A DNA stretch of 64,000 nt from Youxingia wuxianensis (lineage in GTDB: Bacteria > Bacillota > Clostridia > Oscillospirales > Ruminococcaceae): NCBI RefSeq assembly GCF_014385085.1, contig NZ_JACRTD010000008.1, forward strand, positions 1 through 64,000, in the 5' to 3' direction. Within the stretch, counting starts at the first letter, position 1, and each line of letters begins with the position of its first letter. The translations under genes and the position numbers were made by a program. Positions 40,309 to 49,199 of this stretch are shown piece after piece. The notes below the pieces were generated by a model. That model made no database searches and had not been told where the DNA came from. It worked only from the letters and a program-made list of their open reading frames with translations.

Positions 40309-41023
40309 TCGCAGTTTTTTGACCACATATCCGAAAGCTTTGCCCCTTTTGTGATCCGTTTTCAATAGGTTAAGTTCCTCCAGACTAACCGCTTCTTTCG
40401 CCGACTCTCACAATAAAGATCATCTCTTCTGATAGATGTTGGAAATTTCAGTTTCCCCGGCAGCGAAAATTTAAAGATATCCAACAAGCTTTCTTTTATT
40501 GTACCTATACTTTTCGATATCGGACCTTGTACCTTTAGCACGCCGGAGTATTAAGATTTCATTAATTTTACTTTATAAATTCTTTATGATATAATAAAAT
40601 ATCTCAAGTTTCTGACAAAAAGGGTTGATATCATGGATTTCCATGGTATCATGTTAAAAAGAGCAAATATGTGCCGATACGGATAAAATCAAGGCTTGTC
40701 GCAGAGAAACTCTCATCTGGCATAACCTGATCTATTTAAATCGTTCCGCCGTTATTGAAAATATTCTTTTCGGCGCTGCTAGGCTGGATTTTGCCGGCTG
40801 TTATGTAAGCGGTTTCTTTTTGGCTGATTTGTGCTAGATATTGGAGCTTCCCAGGCCATGTGACTCCCGTGGCTCTGCCGTCTATTGAGAATAGCGGTAA
40901 GGGCGCCGCCTCCGACAAGTGGTTACGCCGCCGATATAGGAACAGTATTAATTCTATCCCACAGAGATTGTCATTTTCCGACCTATTTTCCCAAAGCATT
41001 TTTTCTTAAGGGGGGTATTTTGA
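40309..41023. other. Gene-poor region with decayed sequence
   Basis: No intact gene is seen in 715 bases. It contains a hairpin with 12-base arms TGATATCATGGA / TCCATGGTATCA near 40627 and, at its right, a decayed ABC-ATPase-like fragment listed separately. The last 25 bases carry the ribosome site (AAGGGGGG) of the YesN-type regulator. Confidence 0.6.
40685..40844 (+). pseudogene. Remnant of an ABC transporter ATPase (PhnC-like)
   Basis: One frame reads KIKACRRETLIWHNLIYLNR followed by SAVIENILFGAARL before a stop. It lines up by eye with the segment after the Q-loop of phosphonate-type ATPases (RRxIGMIFQxxNLIxRLSVIENVLxGRLG). No Walker A or signature motif remains. About 50 codons only; the match is short and could be chance. 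Confidence 0.3.
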
Positions 41024-42646
41024 ATGAAAGCATTAATTGTGGACGATGAACATCATGTAATTGACGCTATACGTCTTCTGGTTCCTTGGGAGGAATTGGG
41101 GATTAATCAAGTGCTTACTGCCAACAGTGTGGCGCAGGCAAAAAAATGTCTTCAGGAACAAAAACCCGAAATCGCTATTGCCGATATTATTATTAATAGT
41201 CAAACTGGTTTAGAGTTTATGGATTATATCTCTGCTAATAAATATGCTACAAAGGTAATCGCGGTCTCTGGTCACAGCGATTTCGATTTTGTTCGCACCA
41301 TGCTCCTGAAAGGCAGTGTGGATTATTTATTAAAGCCGCTGGAAAGGGATAGGTTGATCTCGGCGGTAAAAAAAGCGGTGGACGCCTGGAATTTGGAACA
41401 TCAGAAAGCGCTGCGGGACAAGGATCTCCAGCTTCAAATCGATACTCTTTCTTTACAGCATCAGCGGTTCCTCTTTCCCAAACTTCTGGCAGAGGATACT
41501 TTTGAATCCGCCTACGCGGAGCTTTCCCGTTTAAATTTCAACTTTGCCGACGCCAAAGAATGTCTTGTACTCTACTTTGATCTGTTTTTTTATCCTACTC
41601 ACTCTCCAGAATTTTCTGAAGCACTGCACACGTTGATGGATCATATCCGAATAGATTTGGAAAACAACGCTTTGGGTTCCTTTTTTTATAAACCGCAGGA
41701 TCCCAATGGAGTGCTTATTTTAATTTATCGGGAGTTTGAAACCGCTTTTAAGATGATATACGACAACTTAAAAAAGATGCACGAGGAAACTTCTTTTCCT
41801 CTGTATCTCGGACAAAGCCAGCGAAAATCTTTTCCCGACCAGCTTAAAGAAGCCTGTCAAGAAGCGGAGCTTGCTTTTGGGGAAGCGGACTGTTCTAGTA
41901 AAAGCGGGCGTATCCTTTCTTACCAGCCAGAATTTGGTTTGTTGGAACTCAGTTCTATTTTACCTTTGGAAAACAAGATGTTTTCCGCACTTCTGATCGG
42001 AGAAAAAAATGGCATCAAAGATTCTGTAGCGGAATGGATAGGCGAAGTTCTTCCTAAAAAGGAAATTCCCTTTTATCTCATTAAAAATACCTATTTTTAT
42101 TTTCGCCGGTTATATGAGGAGTGGGTATCCTATTTTTCAAAAAGATATCTTCATTTTGCTCATGAAGAATCCCTTCCCTTCTCATATCCGCTTGTATTGG
42201 ATGAGGACAACCGATTTTCAAAGGAGCGCATGTGTGAACTATTGGCGGAAGAGCTGTACCACCTCAGTGATGAAATTCACAGCGCCAACCATTCAGAAAA
42301 TGTGATTTATGAGGTTGCTGATTATCTGGAGGTAAATTACAAGCAAAAATTTAATCAGGCAGAATATTCCGCTCTGTTCCACATCAGCAAAGAATATCTC
42401 AGCAGAAAATTCAAAGAGACTTTTGGCATGGGAATGGTAAGTTATCTCAATGAGATCCGTATCAAAAAAGCTCAGGAACTGATTGTGGAAACCAACCACC
42501 GCATCCGGGATATTTCCTTTGAAGTGGGGTATGACGATGAAAAATACTTTACCAAGCTGTTTAAAAAGATGACCTCCATGACTCCCAGCGAATATCGTAT
42601 TTACATCGCCTCCAAAGAACCCCCGGAAAAATCCTCCGAAACCTAA
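41024..42646 (+). CDS. YesN-type response regulator with AraC output domain
   Basis: The 540-residue protein has an N-terminal receiver (IVDDEHHVIDAIRLL at residue 3, the phosphate-accepting D in AIADIIIN near 54, K in LLKPLERDR near 105), a long middle domain of unknown role and a C-terminal AraC double HTH (about residues 430-530, with YLSRKFKETFGMGMVSYLNEIRI). Such regulators answer to sensor kinases for carbohydrates. No kinase gene is adjacent, so its partner lies elsewhere. Confidence 0.9.
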   Translation: MKALIVDDEHHVIDAIRLLVPWEELGINQVLTANSVAQAKKCLQEQKPEIAIADIIINSQTGLEFMDYISANKYATKVIAVSGHSDFDFVRTMLLKGSVDYLLKPLERDRLISAVKKAVDAWNLEHQKALRDKDLQLQIDTLSLQHQRFLFPKLLAEDTFESAYAELSRLNFNFADAKECLVLYFDLFFYPTHSPEFSEALHTLMDHIRIDLENNALGSFFYKPQDPNGVLILIYREFETAFKMIYDNLKKMHEETSFPLYLGQSQRKSFPDQLKEACQEAELAFGEADCSSKSGRILSYQPEFGLLELSSILPLENKMFSALLIGEKNGIKDSVAEWIGEVLPKKEIPFYLIKNTYFYFRRLYEEWVSYFSKRYLHFAHEESLPFSYPLVLDEDNRFSKERMCELLAEELYHLSDEIHSANHSENVIYEVADYLEVNYKQKFNQAEYSALFHISKEYLSRKFKETFGMGMVSYLNEIRIKKAQELIVETNHRIRDISFEVGYDDEKYFTKLFKKMTSMTPSEYRIYIASKEPPEKSSET

Positions 42647-42684
42647 AGAAAAAAAGAGGCCCCAAGGGCCTCTTTTCTCTTTTA
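42647..42684. terminator. Bidirectional terminator
   Basis: AAAAAGAGGCCC pairs with GGGCCTCTTTT around a short loop, between the regulator and the convergent truncated isomerase. Confidence 0.75.
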
Positions 42685-42691
42685 TGCCGCT

Positions 42692-43084
42692 TTATAACTG
42701 CTTTTCCAAATCACGAAGATAGTGGAGCCCCCGCAAGGCGGCAGTTCGTCCATCCGGCACCTGAAAACATTCGATTACACTGGCGCCGGTATAATTTACC
42801 GTGTCCAACGCTTTTATTATCCCTTTGAAGTCGATATGCCCCCAACCAGGATAATTTCGGTTGTTGTCCGCCAGATGCAGATGCCCCAGTTTCTCCCCAC
42901 ATTTAAGAATGGCCGCTTCCATATCCGGTTCCGTAATATTCATATGAAAGGTATCCAGGTGTACCAATATATGATCGCTGCCGATCCGGTCGATCCAGTC
43001 CAACACTTCTTCACAGCTGTTGACATAGTTGGTCTCATACAAATCAATAGCTTCCACGGCCAGATAGGAAGATGAGGTATACAT
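42692..43084 (-). pseudogene. Sugar phosphate isomerase/epimerase, N-terminal half missing
   Basis: The remaining ~130 residues start at YLAVEAIDLYETNYVNSCEE and hold the C-terminal half of a xylose-isomerase-like TIM barrel: HLDTFHMNITEPDM with metal ligands, GHLHLADNNRNYPGWGHIDF, and a proper C-terminus. Complete members, such as those at 44501 and 60059, have about 275 residues, so roughly the first 145 are gone. The break coincides with the ATG of the opposite gene at 43086, which marks a rearrangement junction. Confidence 0.7.
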
Positions 43085-43085
43085 A

Positions 43086-43949
43086 ATGACAGTTGGGATT
43101 GTAGGTCTTGGCATGATGGGCCTTAGCATCGCTGCCAACCTTTTGAACAAGGGGTATGACGTTATCGGTTATGACATCAACCCAGCCCGTTCCAAGCTGC
43201 TTACGGAAAAAGGCGGACAGGGCTTGGAGCATTGCGCCCAGGTAGGAAGCCGGGCGGATGCGGTTATTTTAATGGTATTTAACGCCCAGCAGATGGAAGA
43301 TGTATTGTTTGGCAGCGGAAAGCTGGCGGATACTTTAAAACCCGGCAGCGTGGTAGTGGTAACCGCATCCGTCGGGAAGGACGTATGCGAACAGGCGGCG
43401 CCCAGGCTCGCCGCTCAGGGGATTGATTTTATCGACGCTCCTCTGATGGCATCCTGTGAGAGCGCCCTGTCCGGGGATATGCATATAATCCTCGGCGCCA
43501 AAAAATCCGTCTTGGAAAAATGGCGTTCCCTGCTGGATGACATGAGCGAAGAGCTTTATTTTATGGGCGAACTCCCCGGTCAGGGGCAGATGGCGAAAAC
43601 CTGCCTGCAAACCTTCTTCAGTTTCACGTTTGAGCAAGCGTCTGAAGTTATGGCCTTAGGGGAAAAATGTCATATCGATATGGAGGAGCTGTACCGCCTG
43701 CTGGACAACAGTCCGGCAAGCAGCGTTTTGTTCCAAATTGCCGCCCAGAATATTAAAACCCGTACGTTTACCGGAACAAACAATCCCCTGTCTATTCTGG
43801 ATAAGGATATGAAACTATCCCTGTGTCTGGGAAAAGAGCTGGATGTTAAAATGCCTGGATCCGCGGGCATCTCCGCCGCCTTCTCCGAAGCGATGGACAA
43901 ATATCCGGCCGAAGATATTTGGGCTACTGTAAAAGTGGCGGAAAACTAA
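43086..43949 (+). CDS. 3-hydroxyisobutyrate dehydrogenase family oxidoreductase
   Basis: The 287-residue protein has the NAD(P)-binding start TVGIVGLGMMGLSIAANLLNKGYDV, the substrate-loop motif FIDAPLMASCESALSGDMHIILG near residue 117 and the catalytic lysine helix GQMAKTCLQTFF near residue 172. Relatives reduce tartronate semialdehyde or oxidise beta-hydroxy acids. The usual D/N-A-P-V-S-G-G is changed to DAPLMAS. Its GAGGT site lies in the remnant of the truncated isomerase, so it may have lost its original promoter. Confidence 0.85.
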   Translation: MTVGIVGLGMMGLSIAANLLNKGYDVIGYDINPARSKLLTEKGGQGLEHCAQVGSRADAVILMVFNAQQMEDVLFGSGKLADTLKPGSVVVVTASVGKDVCEQAAPRLAAQGIDFIDAPLMASCESALSGDMHIILGAKKSVLEKWRSLLDDMSEELYFMGELPGQGQMAKTCLQTFFSFTFEQASEVMALGEKCHIDMEELYRLLDNSPASSVLFQIAAQNIKTRTFTGTNNPLSILDKDMKLSLCLGKELDVKMPGSAGISAAFSEAMDKYPAEDIWATVKVAEN

Positions 43950-43973
43950 GATATTTTCTTCTTAAATTTAAAT

Positions 43974-44013
43974 AGGACGGGGAGAAAACCAATAAGTTTT
44001 CTCCCCGTCCTAT
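43974..44013. terminator. Bidirectional terminator
   Basis: AGGACGGGGAGAAAAC pairs perfectly with GTTTTCTCCCCGTCCT around six bases, between the convergent dehydrogenase and UPF0303 genes. Confidence 0.85.
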
Positions 44014-44034
44014 TTATGTACCCAAAATAAGGTT

Positions 44035-44511
44035 TTATTTCTTTGTATATTCTCGAATCGCGTCTGCCACATAGCCATGGTCCTCATGGGACTGCATCCC
44101 GCTCAGCGCAATAACCCCCACTATCCCCATACCATTGATTTTAATGGGAAATGCACCGCCCGCAGGGACAACATCCTGCCGGCTGAGCTGGAACTCTTCG
44201 TACAAATCGTAGCCGCCCGCCTTGGCTTCCAGCGCTACCCGATGGCTGCTTTTGTAAAAATGGTTAACCGTATTTTCTTTTTTTCGAAGCCAGCTGTCAT
44301 TATCCGGAGTACAGCCATCCATTGAGGCGTAAAATACATTGCGCCGATAAAGGGAAATGCCTACAGTGATTTTCTTTCCCTCTTTTTCAGCTCGGGCAAT
44401 AAGCGCTCCGCCGATAGCGAAGGCGTCCTTAGCGGTAAAGCTGTCAAATACCAGCTCCTCTTCCTCCCGAATGACATGTTCCAGCTGCTGTTTTATCGTA
44501 TTATTTTCCAT
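44035..44511 (-). CDS. UPF0303/HbpS-like (DUF336-related) protein
   Basis: The 158-residue protein has the layout of the UPF0303 family: DAFAIGGALIARAEKEGKKITVGI in the first half and PAGGAFPIKINGMGIVGVIALSGM in the second, a PAS/profilin-like fold shared with GlcG/HbpS. Members are often called heme-degrading but most are untested; many lie in sugar operons. It overlaps the upstream isomerase by 11 bases, so both are made together. GGAGGCCGTAGAAA precedes the ATG. Confidence 0.82.
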   Translation of the reverse strand: MENNTIKQQLEHVIREEEELVFDSFTAKDAFAIGGALIARAEKEGKKITVGISLYRRNVFYASMDGCTPDNDSWLRKKENTVNHFYKSSHRVALEAKAGGYDLYEEFQLSRQDVVPAGGAFPIKINGMGIVGVIALSGMQSHEDHGYVADAIREYTKK

Positions 44512-45328
44512 TTTCTACGGCCTCCTTTACACATTCTGAAAGCACAGTATATGCCGCAGGAAGATCCTGTTTCATGTTAGGAGCATGGGCTTCCACGCTG
44601 ATACGTCCCCGGTATCCGTGTTCTACCATCTGCCGGATGATATTTTCATACTGCTTTTTATTAGCTTCAATGGGGTATACCCTTCCCTCGATTTCCGCAA
44701 AATGTACATGGACAACCCAATCCTTGCAGATATCCAGCAAATATTGAAAATCATCCCCCTGCTTAGCCATATGGAACAAATCTACCATTAATTTCAAGTT
44801 GTCCATTTTCATCGGCCGGATAATTTCCAGCGCCTGTTTGAGCGTATTGACGCAGCCGTGTTCCGCTTCCCAGATCGGCTCAATAGCAAGTGTCAGCCCT
44901 TCTTCGGCCGCTGCGACAGAAAATTTTTGCAGGAAGTTGGTATATTGAGCGATCCCCTCTTCTTCCCAACTGAAGTCCGCTGGAGCCATATCCCGAATCG
45001 GTCCGCACATAGTAATAATTTCCACACCCATGGCCTTGGCCAAGGCGACCGCACGCTGGATATAGGCGTCAATGACCTTTTCTTCCCGCTGGGGTCCGAT
45101 AATTTTCAGCCCCATAGGAAAGGAGTTGTTGAATACTTCCACCGGCAGCTTCGCATCCTGAAACTTTTTCAGATAATCCGCAAATTCCTGATCCGACAGG
45201 GGATAAATTCTTGCGAGAGATACCTCCGCATAATCAAACCCGCTGTCCTTTACCAAATCAATCGCGCCGACCCCCAGCCGATCCTGGTCATTTGCCAGCA
45301 GGAGCAGACAGCACCCTAAACTTAGCAT
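44501..45328 (-). CDS. Sugar phosphate isomerase/epimerase (TIM barrel)
   Basis: The 275-residue protein is a xylose-isomerase-like barrel: LAIEPIWEAEHGCVNTLKQAL near residue 148 with a metal-binding glutamate, LMVDLFHMAKQGDD near 187, VVHVHFAEIEGRVYP near 215 and a final IRQMVEHGYRGRISVEAH. It resembles D-tagatose/allulose 3-epimerase and hydroxypyruvate isomerase relatives. AAGGAGTTTTAATT precedes the ATG. A LacI regulator starts 220 bases away in the other direction. Confidence 0.85.
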   Translation of the reverse strand: MLSLGCCLLLLANDQDRLGVGAIDLVKDSGFDYAEVSLARIYPLSDQEFADYLKKFQDAKLPVEVFNNSFPMGLKIIGPQREEKVIDAYIQRAVALAKAMGVEIITMCGPIRDMAPADFSWEEEGIAQYTNFLQKFSVAAAEEGLTLAIEPIWEAEHGCVNTLKQALEIIRPMKMDNLKLMVDLFHMAKQGDDFQYLLDICKDWVVHVHFAEIEGRVYPIEANKKQYENIIRQMVEHGYRGRISVEAHAPNMKQDLPAAYTVLSECVKEAVENGK

Positions 45329-45475
45329 AATTAAAACTCCTTCCGTGTACCCAATTTTGTTGTTGCTATTATAAATCTTTTCACTAATATTGTCAATTTA
45401 TGATGTGAAAATAATCAATTTATTTGTCATTTTCCTCATTTTACCGTATTTTAGACAAATATATTCGATATATTC

Positions 45476-45504
45476 TTGCTATTTTTATTAAATTATAGTA
45501 CAAT
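45476..45504 (+). promoter_or_regulatory. Promoter of the LacI gene
   Basis: TTGCTA and TACAAT are separated by 17 bases and end about 43 bases before the TTG start. The flanking 100 bases are AT-rich and shared with the divergent isomerase gene. Confidence 0.6.
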
Positions 45505-45547
45505 ACCAATAGACAAAATGTATTTTTATCAAAAGGGGTTTTCATAT

Positions 45548-46579
45548 TTGAAAGTTACTATTTCTGATATTGCGCAAACCAGCGGTGTGTCAACAGCAAC
45601 GGTTTCCCGTGTTATTGCGGGTGCTCAAAATGTTAAACCTGCTACGGCCCAAAGAGTGTTGGATACTATGCGCAAATTGAATTATCAAGCCAAGCCCATA
45701 GAGGTCAGTCTTCCTTCCAACCTTTCCAAGTCCATCGCCATTGTGGTGGAGGGGATTGCCGATCCTACGTATGTAGAAATTATCGGCGGTATCCAAAAAA
45801 CCCTGTCGAAAAAACAGTTTTTATCGATCATCTGTACCAGCGATGGAATCCCTGGGGAGAATTTTCTAAAATCCCTGGATGGTAATGTGGCGGGTATTAT
45901 TTTCTTGTCTATTTTGGATAAAAGCGGCGATCTCCTTTCGGAAATTGCCGATACCAAAACCCCTTTGCTCGCAATCCATCGCTGTTCCAGCTGGTCTCAA
46001 TCGTTTCCAAATTCTATTATTTCGGACGATTTTCAAAGCGTCTATAAAGCGGTACGGTACCTGGTGGAATTGGGGCACAAAGATATTATGTTTATCAATC
46101 TTCCTGAAGGCACCTCCGGCGCTTATGAGGGAAAGATGGGATATGAGAAAGCCATGGCCGACAGCTCCTTGCCGGTCAAGGACGCTTATATCATCGAAGG
46201 CAATACCAAACGTTGGACTGGGCGTTCTATCGGTCAGACCATCCTGACTTCCCATCCGGAGGTGACGGCGGTACTGTGCTCCAACGAGTCCCTTGCCTGG
46301 GGTGTTGCCGATTGTTTTGGCAGCGCTGGCCTTTCTATCCCGGACAATATCAGCCTGATGACTCTGGACATCTCTTCCAGTCAAATTCCAGGAAGAAAGC
46401 TGACTTCCTCCGGCTGCCGCCTTTCGGAGATGGCAGAGGTCGCCGCTCTTACGATCATGGATTTTGTTCATCAGAATGAGAACGGCGAATACAACGCCAG
46501 GACCGCTGTTAAACATAAATATATTCTTCCTTCCTATATTTTTAACGGCTCCACTACAGCCCCGCCTCCGGCAAAATAA
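45548..46579 (+). CDS. LacI family transcriptional regulator
   Basis: The 343-residue protein has the LacI HTH and hinge (KVTISDIAQTSGVSTATVSRVIAG, residues 2-24, then VKPATAQRVLDTMRKLNYQ) and a two-lobe sugar-binding core. The C-terminal half lacks some sugar contacts of classic repressors, so the ligand is open. The TTG start fits the family's N-terminus and follows an AAAAGGGG site. It faces away from the isomerase-UPF0303 operon and probably controls it. Confidence 0.9.
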   Translation: MKVTISDIAQTSGVSTATVSRVIAGAQNVKPATAQRVLDTMRKLNYQAKPIEVSLPSNLSKSIAIVVEGIADPTYVEIIGGIQKTLSKKQFLSIICTSDGIPGENFLKSLDGNVAGIIFLSILDKSGDLLSEIADTKTPLLAIHRCSSWSQSFPNSIISDDFQSVYKAVRYLVELGHKDIMFINLPEGTSGAYEGKMGYEKAMADSSLPVKDAYIIEGNTKRWTGRSIGQTILTSHPEVTAVLCSNESLAWGVADCFGSAGLSIPDNISLMTLDISSSQIPGRKLTSSGCRLSEMAEVAALTIMDFVHQNENGEYNARTAVKHKYILPSYIFNGSTTAPPPAK

Positions 46580-46725
46580 AACGAATAAAAAAGCGGTATC
46601 TTTTCTTGCGGCTGTGATAAACGATTGAACTGAAACGGCGGGCCGTCTGCACTTTACTGCGAATATCTGCGGAGATGCAACAATAGCATCGACCGCTTGC
46701 TGACAAAGAATAAAACAGGTACGCA

Positions 46726-46759
46726 AGCCGATGCCGTTTCTCTGCGGCGCCGGCTTTTT
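46726..46759 (+). terminator. Terminator-like hairpin after the LacI gene
   Basis: AGCCGATGCCG pairs with CGGCGCCGGCT with one mismatch, followed by five T. It lies 150 bases past the LacI stop and just before the GIY-YIG gene. Confidence 0.65.
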
Positions 46760-46799
46760 GTACCCGCAAATTTTAAAACTACGAGTTGAGGTAGTATTT

Positions 46800-47060
46800 A
46801 TGAACTGCGTTTATATCCTCGCGTGTGCTGACGGTACATTTTATACCGGTTGGACCAATGATTTGAAAAAACGAATAGAAGTCCATAATGCCGGGAAGGG
46901 CGCCAAATACACCCGATCCCGTCTGCCTGTGAAGCTGGTGTATTCCCAGATGTTTGACACCAAAGAGGACGCCATGCGCCGGGAAGCACAGATCAAGCGC
47001 CTTACCCGTACAGAAAAAATAATGCTGATCTCTGCACAAAAAAGTGATACTCATGAATGA
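46800..47060 (+). CDS. GIY-YIG nuclease-domain protein (YhbQ/UPF0213-like)
   Basis: The 86-residue protein starts CVYILACADGTFYTGWTNDLKKRIEVHNAGKGAKYT, the single GIY-YIG domain of the YhbQ/UPF0213 family, and has the catalytic R in KKRIEVHN and E in RREAQIKRL. GAGGTAGTATTT precedes the ATG at 46800. Housekeeping role not settled; a structure-specific DNA repair nuclease is likely. Confidence 0.88.
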   Translation: MNCVYILACADGTFYTGWTNDLKKRIEVHNAGKGAKYTRSRLPVKLVYSQMFDTKEDAMRREAQIKRLTRTEKIMLISAQKSDTHE

Positions 47061-47090
47061 ACTGGGCAAACTAATTCCTGAGGTGATCGT

Positions 47091-47291
47091 ATGCCGAAAA
47101 AAGGAATGGCGCGTCCGGAGTGGACGCATCCCCAGCCAAAAAACAGCGCCGCTCCCGTTCCTGAAATTCAAGGGAAGGCAAAGCACGGAAAATCCCATGT
47201 CCGCCCAATCATTGCCGGCACTAGTTCTCCAAATCAGAAAGTGTATCATGAACTCAAAGGCGATGGTTCCGTAGGAAACCCTAATCCTTGA
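47091..47291 (+). CDS. Small basic protein (66 aa), not recognised
   Basis: The product MPKKGMARPEWTHPQPKNSA is rich in proline, lysine and glycine and contains GKAKHGKSHVRPIIAGT and GDGSVGNPNP, with no hydrophobic core, so it is probably disordered. CTGAGGTGATCGT precedes the ATG and a terminator follows, so it is a real unit. It could bind nucleic acid or be a spore-associated small protein; neither is shown. Confidence 0.6.
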   Translation: MPKKGMARPEWTHPQPKNSAAPVPEIQGKAKHGKSHVRPIIAGTSSPNQKVYHELKGDGSVGNPNP

Positions 47292-47328
47292 TAAAAACCG
47301 TCCGGTTTCCACCGGGCGGTTTTTATCA
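47291..47328 (+). terminator. Terminator after the small basic protein gene
   Basis: AAAAACCGTCCGG pairs with CCGGGCGGTTTTT around a six-base loop. Confidence 0.82.
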
Positions 47329-47585
47329 GCAGAATACACCTCGAAAATAAGGCTATATTCAAGCAAGACCAGTCTGCCCTGCACAGATTTACAAACGCCA
47401 ATAAATTTACTCCTTCTAAAAAAGAAGCTGATAGATAAATCATTCCTGCGTAAAATTTATTTTCCATAGAAAAGGCTGCCGTATCCCTTTTAGGATACAA
47501 GCAGCCTTTCTCTGTTTTTTATAAAACAAGACTAATAGATGGAAAGGCAACCCAAATACAGCGCCGGGTGTGAACATCCCTCCCA
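47329..47585. other. Intergenic region with one strong hairpin
   Basis: No gene is seen. A hairpin AAAGGCTGC-GTATCC / GGATAC-GCAGCCTTT lies at 47471-47512 with T-rich flank, possibly a terminator without a visible gene. Confidence 0.5.
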
Positions 47586-47614
47586 TTGACAAATTGTTTT
47601 CTGTGAGCTATACT
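47586..47614 (+). promoter_or_regulatory. Promoter of the cobalamin operon
   Basis: A perfect TTGACA at 47586 and TATACT at 47609 are 17 bases apart; transcription would start near 47621, just before the riboswitch. Confidence 0.75.
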
Positions 47615-47632
47615 GACTTTGAATTTAATAAG

Positions 47633-47788
47633 AAAACAGGTTATGGAAGCCGGGTGAAAGTCCCGCACAAGGCCGTTGCTGTGTTTTGCTGGTGAAGCGG
47701 CGGATGCCACTGGAAGAATTTCTGGGAAGGCGCCGAATCACACATTCCCAAGGGGGATGAAGCAATAAGTCAGAATACTTGCCTGTTT
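47633..47788 (+). promoter_or_regulatory. Cobalamin riboswitch
   Basis: The closing stem AAACAGG / CCTGTTT encloses the conserved elements in order: GCCGGGTGAAAGTCCCGCAC, a GCCACTGG-like core, TGGGAAGGCG and the B12 box AGTCAGAATACTTGCC. It lies at the start of the transcript of the chelatase and importer genes. Binding of adenosylcobalamin would favour the terminator at 47903 and shut the operon off. Confidence 0.9.
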
Positions 47789-47902
47789 TTCTGCCGCACT
47801 TTGAGCGGCGCGTGCAAGCCCTGCGGACACCGGGGTCATTGGACATAGTGGAGACATACCGTCCCTTCTTTTTGGGTATGTCCTGTTATTATGTTTAAAA
47901 TG

Positions 47903-47937
47903 AACGTCTGCAACCTGTTTGCAGACGTTTTTTATTT
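47903..47937 (+). terminator. Expression-platform terminator of the cobalamin riboswitch
   Basis: AACGTCTGCAA pairs with TTTGCAGACGTT with a short loop and six T, 25 bases before the chelatase start codon. Confidence 0.82.
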
Positions 47938-47960
47938 TAAAATAAGAAAGGTGACTAAAA

Positions 47961-48932
47961 ATGAAAAAGAATACGAAAAAACTTCTTGCTCTGCTGTTGG
48001 CTTTGTCTTTGTCTCTTTTGGCGATGGCAGGCTGTTCCAACACTTCTCAGCCCGCCCCCGACGCTTCTAATGAGAGCGGGGCCGCCGATGTTTCTGACTC
48101 CGCGCTGGAAAGCCAAGACCCCTCTTCTGCGGATAGCTCCTCTGATACTGGAAAGAAGGTCCTGCTGGTAGTCAGCTTTGGAACCAGTTATAACGACAAC
48201 CGGGATCTGTCTATTGGAAGCATCGAAAATGCCCTGCAGACGGCTTATCCGGAATATGAAGTCCGGCGCGCTTTTACAAGCCAGATCATCATTGACAAAC
48301 TCAAAGAGAGGGACGGTTTGGAGATCGACAATGTAACCCAGGCAATGGACCGCTTGGTAGCCGACGGCATCAAAGAGGTAATTATCCAGCCTACTCACGT
48401 TATGAATGGCTATGAATATGACGATGTAATTGCTGAGGTTACCCCTTACGAGGACAAGTTTGATAGTTTTAAGGTTGGTGATCCTCTTCTGATTTCCGAC
48501 GACGATTATAAAGAAGTAGTTTCCATCCTCACTGAACAAACCAAAGAATATAATGTGCCAGAAACAGCCATAGTATTTATGGGTCATGGTACAGAGCATG
48601 AAGCCAACGCTACCTATGCAAAACTGCAGCAGTTTCTGATTGACGGCGGCTATAATAATTATTTCATTGGAACCGTAGAGGCGACCCCTTCTCTGGAGGA
48701 CGTTTTGGCTCTTGTAAAAGATTCCGGGGCGCAAAAAGTGGTTCTTCTCCCGCTGATGATTGTTGCCGGCGATCACGCCAACAACGATATGGCAGGCGAT
48801 GAGGAAGATTCTTGGAAGAGTGTTTTTGAAAAAGAAGGCTTTGAAGTACAATGCGTTTTGGAAGGCCTAGGCCAATACGCTGGCATCCAAAATATGTTTG
48901 TACAGCATGTGGAAAAATTAATGGCAGAGTAA
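47961..48932 (+). CDS. cbiK: CbiK-type cobaltochelatase with lipoprotein anchor
   Basis: The 323-residue protein has a lipoprotein signal ending LLAMAGCSN, a serine/aspartate-rich linker to residue 65, then the class II chelatase fold: LLVVSFGTSYNDNRDLSIG, the metal/base histidine in IQPTHVMNGYEYDD, VFMGHGTEHEANATY and LPLMIVAGDHANNDMAGD. CbiK puts cobalt into sirohydrochlorin; a surface-anchored form is unusual and recalls the periplasmic CbiK of Desulfovibrio. It is the first gene behind the cobalamin riboswitch. GAAAGGTGACTAAAA precedes the ATG. Confidence 0.88.
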   Translation: MKKNTKKLLALLLALSLSLLAMAGCSNTSQPAPDASNESGAADVSDSALESQDPSSADSSSDTGKKVLLVVSFGTSYNDNRDLSIGSIENALQTAYPEYEVRRAFTSQIIIDKLKERDGLEIDNVTQAMDRLVADGIKEVIIQPTHVMNGYEYDDVIAEVTPYEDKFDSFKVGDPLLISDDDYKEVVSILTEQTKEYNVPETAIVFMGHGTEHEANATYAKLQQFLIDGGYNNYFIGTVEATPSLEDVLALVKDSGAQKVVLLPLMIVAGDHANNDMAGDEEDSWKSVFEKEGFEVQCVLEGLGQYAGIQNMFVQHVEKLMAE

Positions 48933-49199
48933 AATAGGCGGGCCTTTAGATTGTCTCCCCCAAAATTTAAATGTCTTATTTTGCGGACGAGGAAACGCTG
49001 GAACCGAAACAAAAAGGTTTTGGCGTTTTTCTCTTTCCATATCTCCGTTTGTGAAAGACTGCTGGATGGTAGCCGCATTGCTATATTTTTCAAGATAAAG
49101 TATAATTATAAATAAAAAATCTCATAACTTGAAGCGTTTCTCTCTTTGCTCCGCACTCTGCGGCGCATAGGGGGAAAGGTACATAAGGGGACTGTTACA

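Noticed and set aside
40736..40999. 87-residue minus-strand frame
   Set aside because: No ribosome site and no recognisable pattern; the plus strand shows a better, though decayed, similarity.
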